DNA of 64,000 bases from Ecdyonurus torrentis (Eukaryota > Arthropoda > Insecta > Ephemeroptera > Heptageniidae), in assembly GCA_949318235.1 (NCBI GenBank), contig OX439137.1:7012372-7076371 (forward strand). Direction: 5' to 3'. Shown here piece after piece: positions 1 through 11,966 of the stretch (within the stretch, counting starts at the first letter, position 1; every line of letters starts with the position of its first letter). The notes beneath the pieces are model-generated. The model was given only the letters and a program-made list of their open reading frames with translations. It ran no database searches and was not told the DNA's origin. The position numbers and the translations under genes are program-made.

Positions 1-243
1 TACATGCATTCCATGACGACGCACAGTATTCGGGAGGTGCATGATTGATGTGATTGCACCGACCAGCCTGCCTAGATGTTTCCACGGTTTCTCTAGGCTG
101 TCATGGCGAATGCCGGGCTGTGTACTTAGGCCGTGGCCAGCCCGTGTGTGCTTTTCCATTAATTGGAAAGTCCTTACCTGTCGATAAGACAATGTCTTGA
201 CTGGGACTGGGATTGGTGTATAGCACGATAACACAATATGGCA

Positions 244-299
<56 letters not shown>
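1..299 (+). repeat. SINE-like family A, copy 1, with 53-bp poly(A) tail
   Basis: Unique-looking, relatively GC-rich sequence ends in ...ACACAATATGGCAAGC and runs straight into poly(A) at 247-299. The same sequence recurs inverted at 1943-2262 (also with its poly(A)/poly(T) at the same end) and in part at 22965-23125, 36172-36360 and 41559-41692. The consistent poly(A) end marks the 3' end of a retroposed element, so the copy is read on the plus strand. The body contains a stem-loop, GCCTAGA...TCTAGGC. I could not find convincing tRNA A and B boxes, so the head origin is unknown; it could also be the 3' end of a LINE. The copy is cut by the window edge. Confidence 0.6.
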
Positions 300-301
<2 letters not shown>

Positions 302-1137
302 AAATTAAATTAATAGATTTTATTAAAAATGCAGTGACAAAATGTTAAGAACAGAGAACAGGAAAAAAAAAAATCCCCCGTGAAGAATTTTGAAATGAAG
401 CAGCATAGTTTAGGGTTGAGGCTTGCATCTCTATAATTCAAGCGTTTGAAACCCTATATTTTTTTTAAAATACTATGTATATCATGTGAAAGTCACTGAA
501 AGTCCATCAAGTTTCTGTCGAATAGTCTCCTACCAAAACTTCCATGATATTTTATTTGTATACACAGACTATGACGTACTGTTTGGGGTCACTATTATAC
601 TTCACATCCCTTGCAGGATGTGCGATAACGTCATTTCTTATACCCTTAGCAGAATTTAATTATTTTCATTACATGAAAAGACAAAAAATGGTGAGTAGCC
701 CATACTGCAGAAACTGATAAACCTAGGATAAAAAAATTCAATCATTAGAATAGGGACATAAAAAATATATATATATATAAAAATATATGACATGACATGA
801 CATATGGTGATATATAGTAAAAATTCTAACTCAAATTTTTGCTTACATGATTATGATTGTGAATATTTTACATTCAAATTTTGCTAAATTTTCAAAGTTC
901 TTTATAAATGAAAAAATACGTACTTAATTTGAATGGTAAATATTTTATATTATTATCAAGTACATATAATTATTTCAATCGTGTGTATAGTAAACATTTG
1001 AAGTTACCTTATCATAAAGCATATGCCTGAGTAAAAAAGGGAAAAAATTCTCCTTTTATATCTGTAAGGCAAATCACATCATCTCATTTTAACCTTAATT
1101 ATATTTTGATTTAACATTTATACAAACCTTTTATAAG

Positions 1138-1140
<3 letters not shown>
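300..1140. other. AT-rich intergenic sequence, nothing recognised
   Basis: About 0.84 kb of AT-rich sequence with short A runs and a short TA stretch near 765-780. No open frame of useful length and no match to the repeat families elsewhere in this window was seen. The segment near 480-700 is less AT-biased, but its frames are closed. Confidence 0.5.

Positions 1141-1180
<40 letters not shown>
1141..1180. repeat. (CT)n microsatellite
   Basis: A pure CT dinucleotide tract of about 19 units, one of at least ten GA/CT arrays in the window. Confidence 0.95.
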
Positions 1181-1182
<2 letters not shown>

Positions 1183-1942
1183 ATACTTTCATGTCTTAAA
1201 TAAAAAAAAAAAAATAAACCAGTCTACTTTTTGAACTTATTTAATAATAGCCACTAATTACTAAAACTATTTCTTATGAAAATTACATACCATATATATA
1301 AAAAAAATGTATTTAATATTTTTTTCCTTAAAATTTCTATTCAAATTCTTTGAAGTGCAAATAAAAAACTTTAAAAGCAATTAATTCATTAGAATTCTAT
1401 TAATAATAGTAATAATAATAATCAAAAGAAGTTATATTCAAAGAAATAAGTTTAATTGCTCATAGATAATTGTGGTGAAGGTTAAAAGACATATGATTTT
1501 AATTCATGCAAAAAATACAATAATAAAAATGAAAACAAAACATTGAATAATTTTTGCAAGTCGTTTAATAATATACAGAAGCTATAACGATTAAAATAAT
1601 TCTAAGAAATGTTATCTGCGTCATAGAAATTGAAAATATGCTTACCATGCGATTAAATACTTGAGTTTTTCAATAGCGCTTAAAAGACCGTCTTATAAAA
1701 AGGCCATGATAGTATTTGTTGATGTTTTAATAAAATTGAATTGAATAAGGGGAAAAGCGCAAAGCTAATAATAATAAAAATAATTGTCAACTATATCTTT
1801 TTTTTTTTTAATTACTGTGTTTGAAAGTTTAGCCCCATAAGGTTTCATCTTAAATAATAATAATGCACCTTTATTTTCAATGACCAATTATAGAAATTTT
1901 TATCAAAATAGAATACTTTTTTTTTAATATTATTATATACTT
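1181..1942. other. AT-rich spacer with poly(T) runs
   Basis: Low-complexity AT-rich sequence lying between the two inverted family A copies. It holds several T and A homopolymers and short ATA/ATT repeats. No gene signal was seen. Confidence 0.5.
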
Positions 1943-2262
1943 TTTTTTTTTTTTTTTACTTGCCATATTGTGTTATTGTGCTACACCAACTCCAATCCCA
2001 GTCAAGACATTGTCTTATCGACAGGTAAGGACTTTCCAATCAATGGAAAAGCACACTCGGGCCGGCCACGGCCTAAGTACACAGCCCGGCATTCGCCATG
2101 ACAGCCTAGAGAAACCGTGGAAACGTCTAGGCAGGCTGATCGGTGCAATCACATGGATCATGCACCTCCCGAATGCTGTGTAAGTGTGCATCGTCATGTA
2201 AACATGCATCGTGCAACGTGTTGTGCTCTCACACTTCACAATACCACTATGGTATTGGACCA
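1943..2262 (-). repeat. SINE-like family A, copy 2 (inverted)
   Basis: Near-identical to copy 1 in reverse complement, starting with a poly(T) run and TTGCCATATTGTG and extending past the GCCTAGA stem-loop to the CTCACACTTCA block that is the 5' portion of the element. It is the longest copy and defines the family better than the edge-truncated copy 1. Open frames crossing it are repeat-derived and are not genes. Together with copy 1 it forms an inverted pair about 1.7 kb apart, poly(A) ends facing each other. This could be two independent insertions or the arms of one larger composite. Confidence 0.6.
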
Positions 2263-2365
2263 TAATCAGAAGGCCAAAAAAAAAAATTTGCAACTACAGC
2301 TTTTAATTCTTAAAAGCATAGGTGAAAAGTTGTCTGCAACTTTTCTGCAAAGTATAAGTATTGTT

Positions 2366-2397
<32 letters not shown>

Positions 2398-3582
2398 CCT
2401 TCCATTTTTAAGTTGCATGTCATCTTAAGAAATTTATAATGAAGTTCTCGTATCTTTAGATTCAGTGAGAAAAAATGTCATCATTAGTGTTTGAAAACTG
2501 AAGTATAGTTGGATTCTGACGTTCATTTAAAAGTGACTCTATACAAAAAGAGAATGAAATATAAAACTAAATAAGAAAAATAAGTTCTTAAAATCTTCTT
2601 AAATGTATTATATTATTTTCCTAAATCTCAACCCTTAATTAGAAAGGGTAAAATTAGGTTGATTTTAAGGGTTAGCTTTTAAAGTCCACAATAGTTTGTA
2701 TAACTGCTGCACACAAGGAAAAATTTATACTAAATAGAAGTATAAGGCCTTGTTTAAAAACTGGGTCTTGGCTCAACATAACTTTACAATAGATATACAT
2801 ATACAAAAAGAAAAAAAAGTTAATTAATACTTTTACCACGTCAGGGAGCCTTGCAGAAGCTTAAAATTTCACCACAGGGAGTCCAAAATAAAAAGATATC
2901 ATTGTTATTTTGTTTAATTGCTAGTACGCTTTAGATATAATAGTATACATATAAGAAATGAAAAAAAAATTGTTTAATCTTTTAAAATTAAATTTTAAAA
3001 GTAAATAAAATTGTTTATTATTTAGACATGTTTAACAATGAAATACTGTTTGTTTGTTTTTTTTTTTTTTTTTTTTTTTTTTTTCAATTGAAGTTACTCT
3101 ATACGATGTTTTTATCAACTGATTTGAAATATCTTCCCACAGTCGTTATATATTTGATATTGGTATTTTTATTTTGACGTTGTTGGATAAATAAGTATGA
3201 GTCAGATTGGCTCTGTTTGTAGACTGGATCCTAACTTTATTGGCTCCTTATGACAAAAATTGGTTACTGCATCGGTTACATTTTCTGATAAGATTTCTGC
3301 AGTGGGCTGTAATTGGGAGCCTGGACCCCTAATATTAATTAATAAAATAAAGCAAAGGAGACAATATGTCATGTAATTTAAAAAAAATTGGAACCACCTA
3401 AAATAAATAAAAATAAACTTTTTAATCTTTTGTTTTAAGAATAATTTTCATAATATTTATCTGGAGGAAAATTAAACTTTTCGTGCAATCTTAAGAAAAA
3501 TACCTAAATCTCTGAAATCCAACTTTTTGGTTTAAAAGTCAATTGTAGCACCTATACTTATATACATCGCAAAAATTTCAAA
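2263..3582. other. AT-rich intergenic sequence with two long poly(T) runs
   Basis: Contains poly(T) near 2369-2398 and 3057-3084. The segments at about 2750-2890 and 3180-3330 are more complex than the surroundings, but have no open frame and no partner elsewhere in the window. Confidence 0.5.
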
Positions 3583-4735
<1,153 letters not shown>

Positions 4736-5085
4736 TACGAGTTGACGAGTTGACACGTTGACGAGGAAACATGTTGACAAGTAGACGAGTAAAAGCGTTG
4801 ACGAGTAGATGATTTGACCAGTAGACGAGTTGACGAGTGAACGCATTGACGAGGAGACGAGTTGACGCGTAAAGGAGTTGACGAGGAAACATGTTGACAA
4901 GTAGACGAGTACACGCGTTGACGAGTAGACGATTCTATATTTTTACGAGTATATATAGTGAACTTGATAAGTAGACGAATTGATAAGTAGACATGTTGAC
5001 TTGTAAAAGATTTGACTAGCAGTTGATGAATTGACGAGTAGACGGTTGGACATGTTGACGATTAAACGAGTTGACGAATAAACAT
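4736..5085. repeat. Degenerate octamer minisatellite (GTTGACGA / GTAGACGA) with 120-bp higher-order period
   Basis: The tract is built from 8-bp units alternating between GTTGACGA-like and GTAGACGA-like sequences with scattered substitutions. A longer block beginning ACGAGGAAACATGTTGAC occurs at 4761 and again at 4881, exactly 120 bp (15 octamers) later, which shows block duplication on top of octamer expansion. The array degrades after about 4935 and continues in diverged form to about 5085. Three overlapping minus-strand frames (rich in S, T, Q, V, L) read through it only because octamers cycle every 24 nt; I do not treat them as genes. Confidence 0.85.
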
Positions 5086-5692
5086 ATTATAATTAAAATA
5101 TTATTTATTTTAGTTTTGTACATACTGTAGTTTATGGCACAAAAATAACGCTAAAAATACATTTCTTGTCTCTCTTTCTTTTTTCTTTCATAAAATGCAT
5201 TTTCTTTGAAAAATATGATGGAATATAAAATATTAAGACTTTAATTTAAGATTGCACCATGACTAGGGTCTATAAAAATAAAAGAAGTGCATGAGAAAAA
5301 AATAATGTTAAATCAAGCTTCTCATGCAGAAAGCTATAAAAATGTATTTTGAATTATTATTATTATTTTTTTATATTTTCTACATTACAATAAAATATGG
5401 TTGTTTATAATATTAAAATTAAAGATATGTGATTTTTTTCCCTTGTCGTCTTGCACGCATATGTTATAATATGACTTTGATATTGTCTTGAGAAACCTCC
5501 TGTGTGGGAGGGAGAGAGAATAGTTTATAATATTTGTTTGCTCTATTTGTTTTATAGCCTTATACCTATGTATATAAACGTAAAGAACAATATGTATAAT
5601 GTATAGGTATATAAATAAATTTAATTTTTTATATATTTCAAATTTCTTTTTAGAATTGAAATAAATAAATAATAATAATTATTTGATAAATG
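5086..5692. other. AT-rich intergenic sequence
   Basis: AT-rich sequence with short ATT repeats near 5355 and a brief GGGAGAGAG stretch near 5510. No gene or repeat-family match was recognised. Confidence 0.5.
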
Positions 5693-5827
5693 TACAGCTC
5701 TGGCCAAAAGTTTGAGAACGATATATTTGTTTAGGCAACGCAACCACACTATGATAATTATCTTTATGAGAAATAACGCAGTGACTGATGCTGCTGCCCC
5801 GTTCGGGAACTTTTGGCCAGAGCTGTA
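5693..5827. mobile_element. Tc1-like MITE, 131 bp, TA target site
   Basis: Inverted ends of about 26 bp: CAGCTCTGGCCAAAAGTT on the left matches the reverse complement of the right end (AACTTTTGGCCAGAGCTG), flanked by TA on both sides. Terminal CAGCTCTGGCCAAAA with a TA duplication is typical of Tc1/mariner-type elements. The interior is too short to encode a transposase, so this is a non-autonomous derivative. Confidence 0.8.
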
Positions 5828-5861
5828 CTGTATATATTCTCGGAAATTTACTACTAATGGA

Positions 5862-5988
5862 CTATACTTGCGATGAACGAACTATTTAAATAATTTGAAA
5901 TATTCTTAATGCATTTCTTATGGAAAAATCGTTTTCACTGACATGCTGCAGCAATTAAAAACATTTCATTGCAAGTGGTCCATATAGA
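5862..5988. mobile_element. Foldback MITE family L, copy 1
   Basis: A short inverted-repeat element: ACTATACTTGCGATGAACG on the left pairs with TTCATTGCAAGTGGTC on the right. A second copy at 26891-27012 shares the interior ATTCTTAATGCATTTCTTATG. TSD and superfamily are unresolved. Confidence 0.55.
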
Positions 5989-6359
5989 TAACTTCACATA
6001 ATCAGCACACGTCACTTGCAAGGGTCATCAGGTCGATCACTGGCATAGGTCATCATTACTTTTATGTTAATTTTGACCTGGTATAGGGCTTACCATGTTA
6101 AATTAAGGGTATATGTTTTTGAATTTGTCGCTTCAGAATTATTAAAACACATTAAATCTCACATCATCATAAAGTAAAAAGCACAACTCAATAACAATTT
6201 AGGGTGTGGATGAGCCCCAATAAAAGTAACGTGGTTGAAATTTTTAGTTTCTCATTGTCAACCTTTCACATCTAAGAAAATGTCATTTTGGTCCATATTT
6301 TAAAAACAAAGCTTTGAGAAACTGCAATTTCTGGAAAAAGTGTTTTGAACGAAGGCACC

Positions 6360-6600
6360 ATCCTGAATTGATCAATATAAGATTTTTATTTTTGAGTGCA
6401 ATAAGTATTTTTAATTAATTTTTAAAAATCACGATATGATATCACATCACTGTTGGTAACTTTTTCATCATGCTCCATTCATAAGTTACCAGCCGTGATG
6501 ACATAATAACGATTCAAAAATAAATATAAAAATACTTAACAAACTAAAAAAGTTCATCGATTCGGGATTATTCCTTTCTTTCAGAACATGTAATAAAAAA
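6360..6600. repeat. Diverged foldback related to family F
   Basis: An imperfect palindrome with arms around GGTAACTTTTTCATCATG and CATAAGTTACCAGCCGTGATG, and outer segments resembling family F (TACTTAACAAACT, ATCGATTCGGGA). It lies immediately before a clearer family F copy and is probably an older relative. Ends are not sharply defined. Confidence 0.45.
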
Positions 6601-6671
6601 AACTTGGTCTTGAAAAGTAAGTTTTCGTGTTACTCTGTGTTGTTTACAAAGTAATAAATATGTTAATAGGA

Positions 6672-7020
6672 ATGAGGAAGACTAAGAAAAAAATTAGGGG
6701 GTAATTTTATTGCATATATTCTAAAAGAAGACATTGTCCCGAATCTATAGATATACGAATTTATAATTTTTAAGTTCATCAAGTTTAATAATTTTTGAAA
6801 ATATAAAAATGACGTCACGGGCATCAACTTATACATGTGGAGATAGGAAAAAGTTACCGACAGTGACGTCATTTCGCGTTTTTCAAAAAATTAATTAAAA
6901 ATACTTAATGAACTCAAAATTTAGAAAATCGTACATCGATTCAGGACGATTTCCATTTTAAGAATATGCATTAAAATCCCCACCAACACCACATTTTTTT
7001 TTCTTCAGTCTTCCTAATTC
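6672..7020. mobile_element. Foldback MITE family F, copy 1
   Basis: Ends AATGAGGAAGACTAAG and CTTCAGTCTTCCTAATTC are inverted. The centre is an imperfect palindrome around AAAATGACGTCACGGGC and CAGTGACGTCATTTCGC. Relatives are at 35765-36130, 47625-47945, 48240-48515 and 59140-59325. No coding capacity; the 69-codon minus frame over it follows the palindrome and is not a gene. Confidence 0.65.
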
Positions 7021-7191
7021 TGCCTAAGATCTTTGGCTTACCCACCCACTTTAGCTTGCCTTCATTCTTTTATATAAAAGAATAGAGTCAAAATTATGCC
7101 ACATTGTGTCTATGGATTTAAAAATTACGCAAGGAAAAAAAAATCAGTAATATGTGTGGTTCAGAAATAGAAAAAAAAAGACTATGCAATA

Positions 7192-7193
<2 letters not shown>

Positions 7194-7275
<82 letters not shown>
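7194..7275. repeat. (AG)n microsatellite
   Basis: A pure AG tract of about 41 units. Confidence 0.97.
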
Positions 7276-7276
<1 letters not shown>

Positions 7277-7768
7277 AGAGTAAAAAGGTTGACATGCAGA
7301 CTAACGTCTAGTTAGCATTGATTTCACATTGGTATAAGGCGGAGTGAAGAACCGCCCTCGCTTAACTTGGTATCGGCATCAATCACAGACTATTATGTAT
7401 ATATATATATATATTTTTTTTTTTGATATAAGATAACAAAAGCAAGAAGAAACGAAATGTGACCTGCCAGTATTTAATAAGATGCATGAACATAAGCATG
7501 CATGTGAGTTTCAAACATGATAGCTTTTTTTTTTTTTTCTTATTAATTTATTATTGTAAAATAAGAGGAAAAAACACAAGAAATAAATGAGTTTTTTTCA
7601 TGTCAATTTTTAAGTTTTATGACATATGTGGGAAAATATGATAACTATTTGATTTTGTGTCATATATTAGTATTAGAAAATCATGTGATATAAATAGACT
7701 CTTTGCAGTCAAAAATTATTTAAAAATTTTAAGAGTATTATAATATTTTAGGTTAGATTCAGTATAAT
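7276..7768. other. AT-rich spacer
   Basis: A roughly 110-bp higher-complexity patch follows the AG array (7276-7390, with GGCGGAGTGAAGAACCGCC forming a small inverted repeat), then AT-rich DNA. No gene was recognised. Confidence 0.45.
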
Positions 7769-8048
7769 GGGTTGTTCACAATGGCGCGTAAATTTACGTA
7801 AATTTCACGTAAGAATCTGAATTTTGAATCGTAAATGTAGATTTTTTTTAATTCTATTTTTTTCCCACCAACCTATAACCTATTTATTACTATTGCATGT
7901 GTAGTATTTTATTTTTATTTTAATATTACTGTGTATAATTCTTTTATATATGTCTGTAATGGTGGAAATGAATAAATAAATAAATAACATTGATTGCCGT
8001 ATCTTCACGTAAGAGTTACGTGAATTTACGCGTCATTGTAAACATCCC
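7769..8048. mobile_element. Foldback MITE family H
   Basis: Inverted ends: GGGTTGTTCACAATGGCGCG at left matches the reverse complement of the right end (CGCGTCATTGTAAACATCCC), with subterminal TTTACGTAAATTTCACGTAA mirrored on the right. The element abuts the TTAA start of the family G element that follows. Interior AT-rich and non-coding. Confidence 0.65.
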
Positions 8049-8409
8049 TTAAGGAAGTAGCGTACCGATCTTATATCTCAAAAACTAGAATATAATTTGG
8101 GTTTGGGTCTAAATTTGGTATCATTGTGTAGCTAAAGGTTGCACCTAGCCGTGATAAAAATTTCAAGATGTTTGACTGTCCTGAACAAAAGAAAAAAACA
8201 TATTAAAATTAACATTATGGGCCTTATGGTCTTAAAATTTCAAAAAATGGTATAACATTAATTTGCACGGTGACCACCCCCCCCCCCAATTTTTTTTATA
8301 TATTTGTAATTGTCTCAAGCTGAAGTATCATTGTGCAAAATTTCAATTTTTTTTGACGATAAAAGTTTGAGTTTAATGGCCGACGTCGGTACCCTATATA
8401 CTCCCTTAA
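8049..8409. mobile_element. TTAA-flanked MITE family G, copy 1
   Basis: Flanked by TTAA; the ends AAGGAAGTAGCGTACCGA and TCGGTACCCTATATACTCCC are inverted. A second copy at 58499-58835 is co-linear over its full length (both contain CACCTAGCCGTGATAAAAAT and ATTTGCACGGTGACC). A C11 run at about 8277-8287 sits where the second copy has C6. TTAA targets are typical of piggyBac-like elements, but some other superfamilies use them too, so class is inferred. Confidence 0.7.
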
Positions 8410-9902
8410 TGTGCAGTTAGGATTTTAAAATAATTATTATAGAGATATCCACCATCTTGGTATACTTATAGATTTTACACGGGAGTTATAGGAGAATTGG
8501 CAGTAATTTTAGTTTATTTATTGTTTTGACTTTAAATATTTACAACTTACATTAATTTGAATCATTTTTGAAATGAAAGAAATTAGAAAAGAAAATGTGT
8601 TCTATAAAGTATTATTGAAGAATTATGTACTTTTGGATTATTAAATAAATATAAATAATATGCATGTAAAATTATAGAAAATGTATGGAAAAGTAAAGTT
8701 AAAAACACATTAACTTAAATGATAGAAATTAATAAATAAATAAATAAATAAATACATAAAGTTGATCCAGAAATTACGAAAAAGTGGTCTGGATTTCACT
8801 AGTTTTTGGTAAAGGAAAGGAAAAAGATCATAGAAAAAATATTGAACTTTTTTGACTATATAATATTCTGTTTAATTGTTGTTAAAGAAAATTAAATAAA
8901 TTAATTTTTTTCAACTTTCAGGCTTACCTGTAAATTAAAGACTTTATTGTAAATTAAAAATTATATTTATTAAGAGTTTATTCAGTATAATATGAAAAAA
9001 ATTCTGCAATTTTTATCTGGATATATTTATGATAAAAGAAAAAAAAACGTTAAAGTATTTATAAGATATGATTTGTAATGAACTTCTTAAAAATTAGTAA
9101 CCTCAAGTAACATAGTAATTATGCTGAATTTTGTTAATACAATGCATAAAGTGGGGGGGGGGGGGGGGAGCCATGTATCGCAATGATTTTCAGCAATAGG
9201 CTGTTGAAAATCATTTTTTTATAACAGAAGGTATTAAGGGTTATTTATTAATTTTTCAATCTCATTTTAGCTAAAAGAACTGAAAATTTATTTATTTCTT
9301 AAAATGGATTTATAAAGTTATTTAAAATATACCTACAAATACTAATATTTTCGGGACTACTGTAAAAGGTGTAGCACGATAACATAATGACCTAGTTTTG
9401 ATTTTTTTCTTCTGATAAACTTTATATTTGTTTCTTTAAAAAAAAGACAGAAAATAAAGCAGCATTTTGTAAGCAATATGTCTTTATTTTCCAAACATTT
9501 TAGGGAGGAAAAAAGGCTTCATTAAAAAAAAAAAAAAAAATCACCAATATATGGAATACTTCATTTTTTTTTCATAAAAACAAAAATATCCAATATGAAT
9601 ACCAATTTTTTTCTTTTGGTAATATTTACCCAAAAATAAGACATATTCAAGTAACAATGAAATTGAAACATGGTACCCTTCTACCAATATACAAGACGTA
9701 ATTTTTAAGAAAAAAACAAAACAAAACAAAAAAAGTCAGCAAAATTTTGAACTCTATTTTCTATGGATTTAAGGTTTGAAATGGCTTGCCATATTTTTGT
9801 GATATAGATTGATATCAGTTTGATTTTTTTCAATATATTTTGATTTGATACAAAGTACAACACCTTGCGTCTTTCAATATTATCATTTTTTTTAGAAGTA
9901 AG

Positions 9903-9906
<4 letters not shown>
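8410..9906. other. AT-rich intergenic sequence, includes a G16 run
   Basis: About 1.5 kb of AT-rich sequence with A/T homopolymers and a striking G16 run at 9153-9168 in otherwise GC-poor DNA. A 62-codon minus-strand frame near 9541-9729 is F/K/Y/I-rich and not convincing as a gene. Confidence 0.5.

Positions 9907-9973
<67 letters not shown>
9907..9973. repeat. (GA)n microsatellite
   Basis: A GA tract of about 33 units with one AAGA interruption near the 3' end. Confidence 0.95.
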
Positions 9974-10521
9974 CAAAATTGAATGATATATTTTGTCATC
10001 TCCGTAAACTTGACGAAATCAATTACCACAGACGTTTCTATTGAACATTAATTAAAAAGAAAATATTATATTCATGAAATATTACGAAAAAATACAAATT
10101 CCTTTTTTTTTAATGATCTTTTTGTACGCATCAATACAGGCACATTTTATTACTTTATGAATATTATAAGTAAAATTATTAAAATTTGCTTGTATTTTTT
10201 TATTATTTGATATTGTTTTAATTACTTAAGTGCTGTTTAATGTTTGATTAAAATTTTTTATCATTTCTAGTAAATATTAAAAAAATATAAACAACTTTTT
10301 CTTTAAATTATCAACATTAATTTTGTTACTTTATAGAATAGCCGTGAAAAGAATTATTGAGAAATCATAGTTAGAAATGTACTGAAGAGCTTATGCATAT
10401 GGAACTGCATCTATAACGATGATGTTACTTTCTATACTATACAGTAGATGTTTTATAATATGCAGAATAAGATATACTTTCAAGTAAAACTTAAATATCA
10501 AATAAATAATAATTATAACAA
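9974..10521. other. AT-rich intergenic sequence
   Basis: No gene or repeat-family match was seen between the GA array and the first family D palindrome. Confidence 0.5.
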
Positions 10522-10837
10522 TTAAAGGCGTAGAACACCTTGAACAAAAAAGTTGCATAATATCATAACAAACCTGAAAATCAACGTTGATTTAGCCAGA
10601 GTCATTTATTTCTAATTTATTTTCCATTCACAAAATACCACTGCCGGTCACTGACGTCACAGCTCGCCCGGTTTACGCACGCTTAAAACAAGCAAGCTGT
10701 GACGTCAGTGACCGGCAGTGGTATTTTGTGAATGGAAAATAAATTAGAAATAAATGACTCTGGCCAAATCAACGTTGATTTTCAGGTTTGTTATGATATT
10801 ATGCAACTTTTTTGTTCAAAGTGTTCTACGCCTTTAA
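10522..10837. mobile_element. TTAA-flanked palindromic MITE family D, copy 1
   Basis: A nearly perfect palindrome of about 308 bp between TTAA duplications. The left end AGGCGTAGAACACCTTGAAC mirrors the right end GTTCTACGCCT, and the arms stay complementary to a short loop near 10675 (CCCGGTTTACGCACGC). Both arms carry TGACGTCA next to the loop (TCACTGACGTCACAGC and AGCTGTGACGTCAGTGA). Full copies are at 31530-31845, 37152-37465 and 44285-44591. No coding capacity. If transcribed it would fold into a hairpin of about 145 bp per arm. Confidence 0.85.
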
Positions 10838-10888
10838 AAAGCAATGTCAATTATTTTCTTGAATAAACTGACACTTAAAGTAGCAAGC

Positions 10889-11015
10889 CTAATGCATTGT
10901 TTACAATAAACTTTTTCTAATTGGAATTATTAATTGAGCTTCATAAGAATGCATGTAATTTTGATCAAGTAATTAGCAATTCCAATTAGAAAAAGTTTAT
11001 TGTGAACAAGGTATA
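10889..11015. mobile_element. Foldback MITE family K, copy 1
   Basis: TAATGCATTGTTTACAATAA followed by ACTTTTTCTAATTGGAATT on the left is inverted at the right end (AATTCCAATTAGAAAAAGT, then TTATTGTGAACAA). Copy 2 lies 0.45 kb downstream in the same orientation. Confidence 0.65.
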
Positions 11016-11471
11016 ATGCAAAAAAAAATTACAACAAAAAATAATTTCAAGAGACCTATAACGTCTAAAAAATAAAAAAAATTATCTGTTTATTAGCATT
11101 GGTTCAACTAAATAATATTTAACATTGATAACAAAATTTAATGACAATATCCTGCCCGCAATTTAATGCAAGTGCCAAAATTTTCTATATTAGCACTGAT
11201 TACAATACCTCCAATCAATAATTACAGTAGCAATTTGCTTTTATAGAAATCACATTCAAATCTCTGATCAACTGAATATATCAATAAGATATGAAATAAC
11301 AAAACTGAAGATGTTCTCAATATCGTCACTTTGTCTTCGGTTGTCATGGTGATCAACATATAGACAATTTATTTTTTTGTGCCGTAAGTGACGTCACAAC
11401 CAAACAAATTTTCTTCACATGTATTTTTTATTAAAGTTCATATTTATTTATTTTTATATTTGTTGGACTAT
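11016..11471. other. Spacer between two family K copies
   Basis: AT-rich sequence with a more complex patch at 11300-11420 that includes GTGACGTCAC near 11390. No gene was seen. It may be part of a larger composite bounded by the two K copies. Confidence 0.4.
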
Positions 11472-11622
11472 AATGCATTGTTCACAATAAACTTTTTCTA
11501 ATTGGAATTGCTAAGTGAGAGCTTCATAAGAGTGCATGTTATTTTGATCAAGTAATTAGTAATTTCATATAATAAAGAATATGGTAATTCCAATTAGAAA
11601 AATTTTGTGAAGAAGGCATAAC
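11472..11622. mobile_element. Foldback MITE family K, copy 2
   Basis: Same inverted ends and interior (GAGCTTCATAAGAGTGCATG, TTTTGATCAAGTAATTAG) as copy 1, with about 25 bp of extra AT sequence before the right arm. Confidence 0.65.
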
Positions 11623-11739
11623 TTTTTACTTTTTCTATTTTTCGCTCTAATTTTGGAATATCAATCATTTTTGGAAGTATGTTATAAATTATTAAGCATT
11701 ACTCAAAAATCCCGCAAAAATATAATCTACCATTTATAT

Positions 11740-11966
11740 AAGGTGCCATGCTGAATGCGCTTAAACGCCATACTGGAGCGATGAAGAACATTGCTCAGCA
11801 TATAGGACAAACATCGTTTTTGTCTATTTTCTTTCAGAGATCGGTTAACTTTTTATTATTATTGTTACATACTTGAGATACTAATTCAATCTTTATTTAA
11901 CAGCAGCATGCTCTCAAAATATTGCCTAGTATTTTTGAACTTGTGAAATGAGTCATTTTCTCATTT
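11740..11966 (+). mobile_element. TA-flanked family B, partial copy 1
   Basis: Matches the family interior: GACGCCATACTGGAG-like start, GAACATTGCTCAGCATA, the ACTTGAGATACTAATTCAA block and the GAGTCATTTTC block. Both termini are missing or diverged. Orientation is given with the TGACGTCAT end as 5'. Confidence 0.6.

Noticed and set aside
1..2262. tRNA or 5S rRNA gene in the GC-richer family A sequence
   Set aside because: No cloverleaf, no A/B box pair and no match to 5S landmarks; it is a dispersed repeat with a poly(A) tail.
1..2262. LTR retrotransposon bounded by family A copies
   Set aside because: The copies are inverted, not direct, and there is no gag-pol coding sequence between them.
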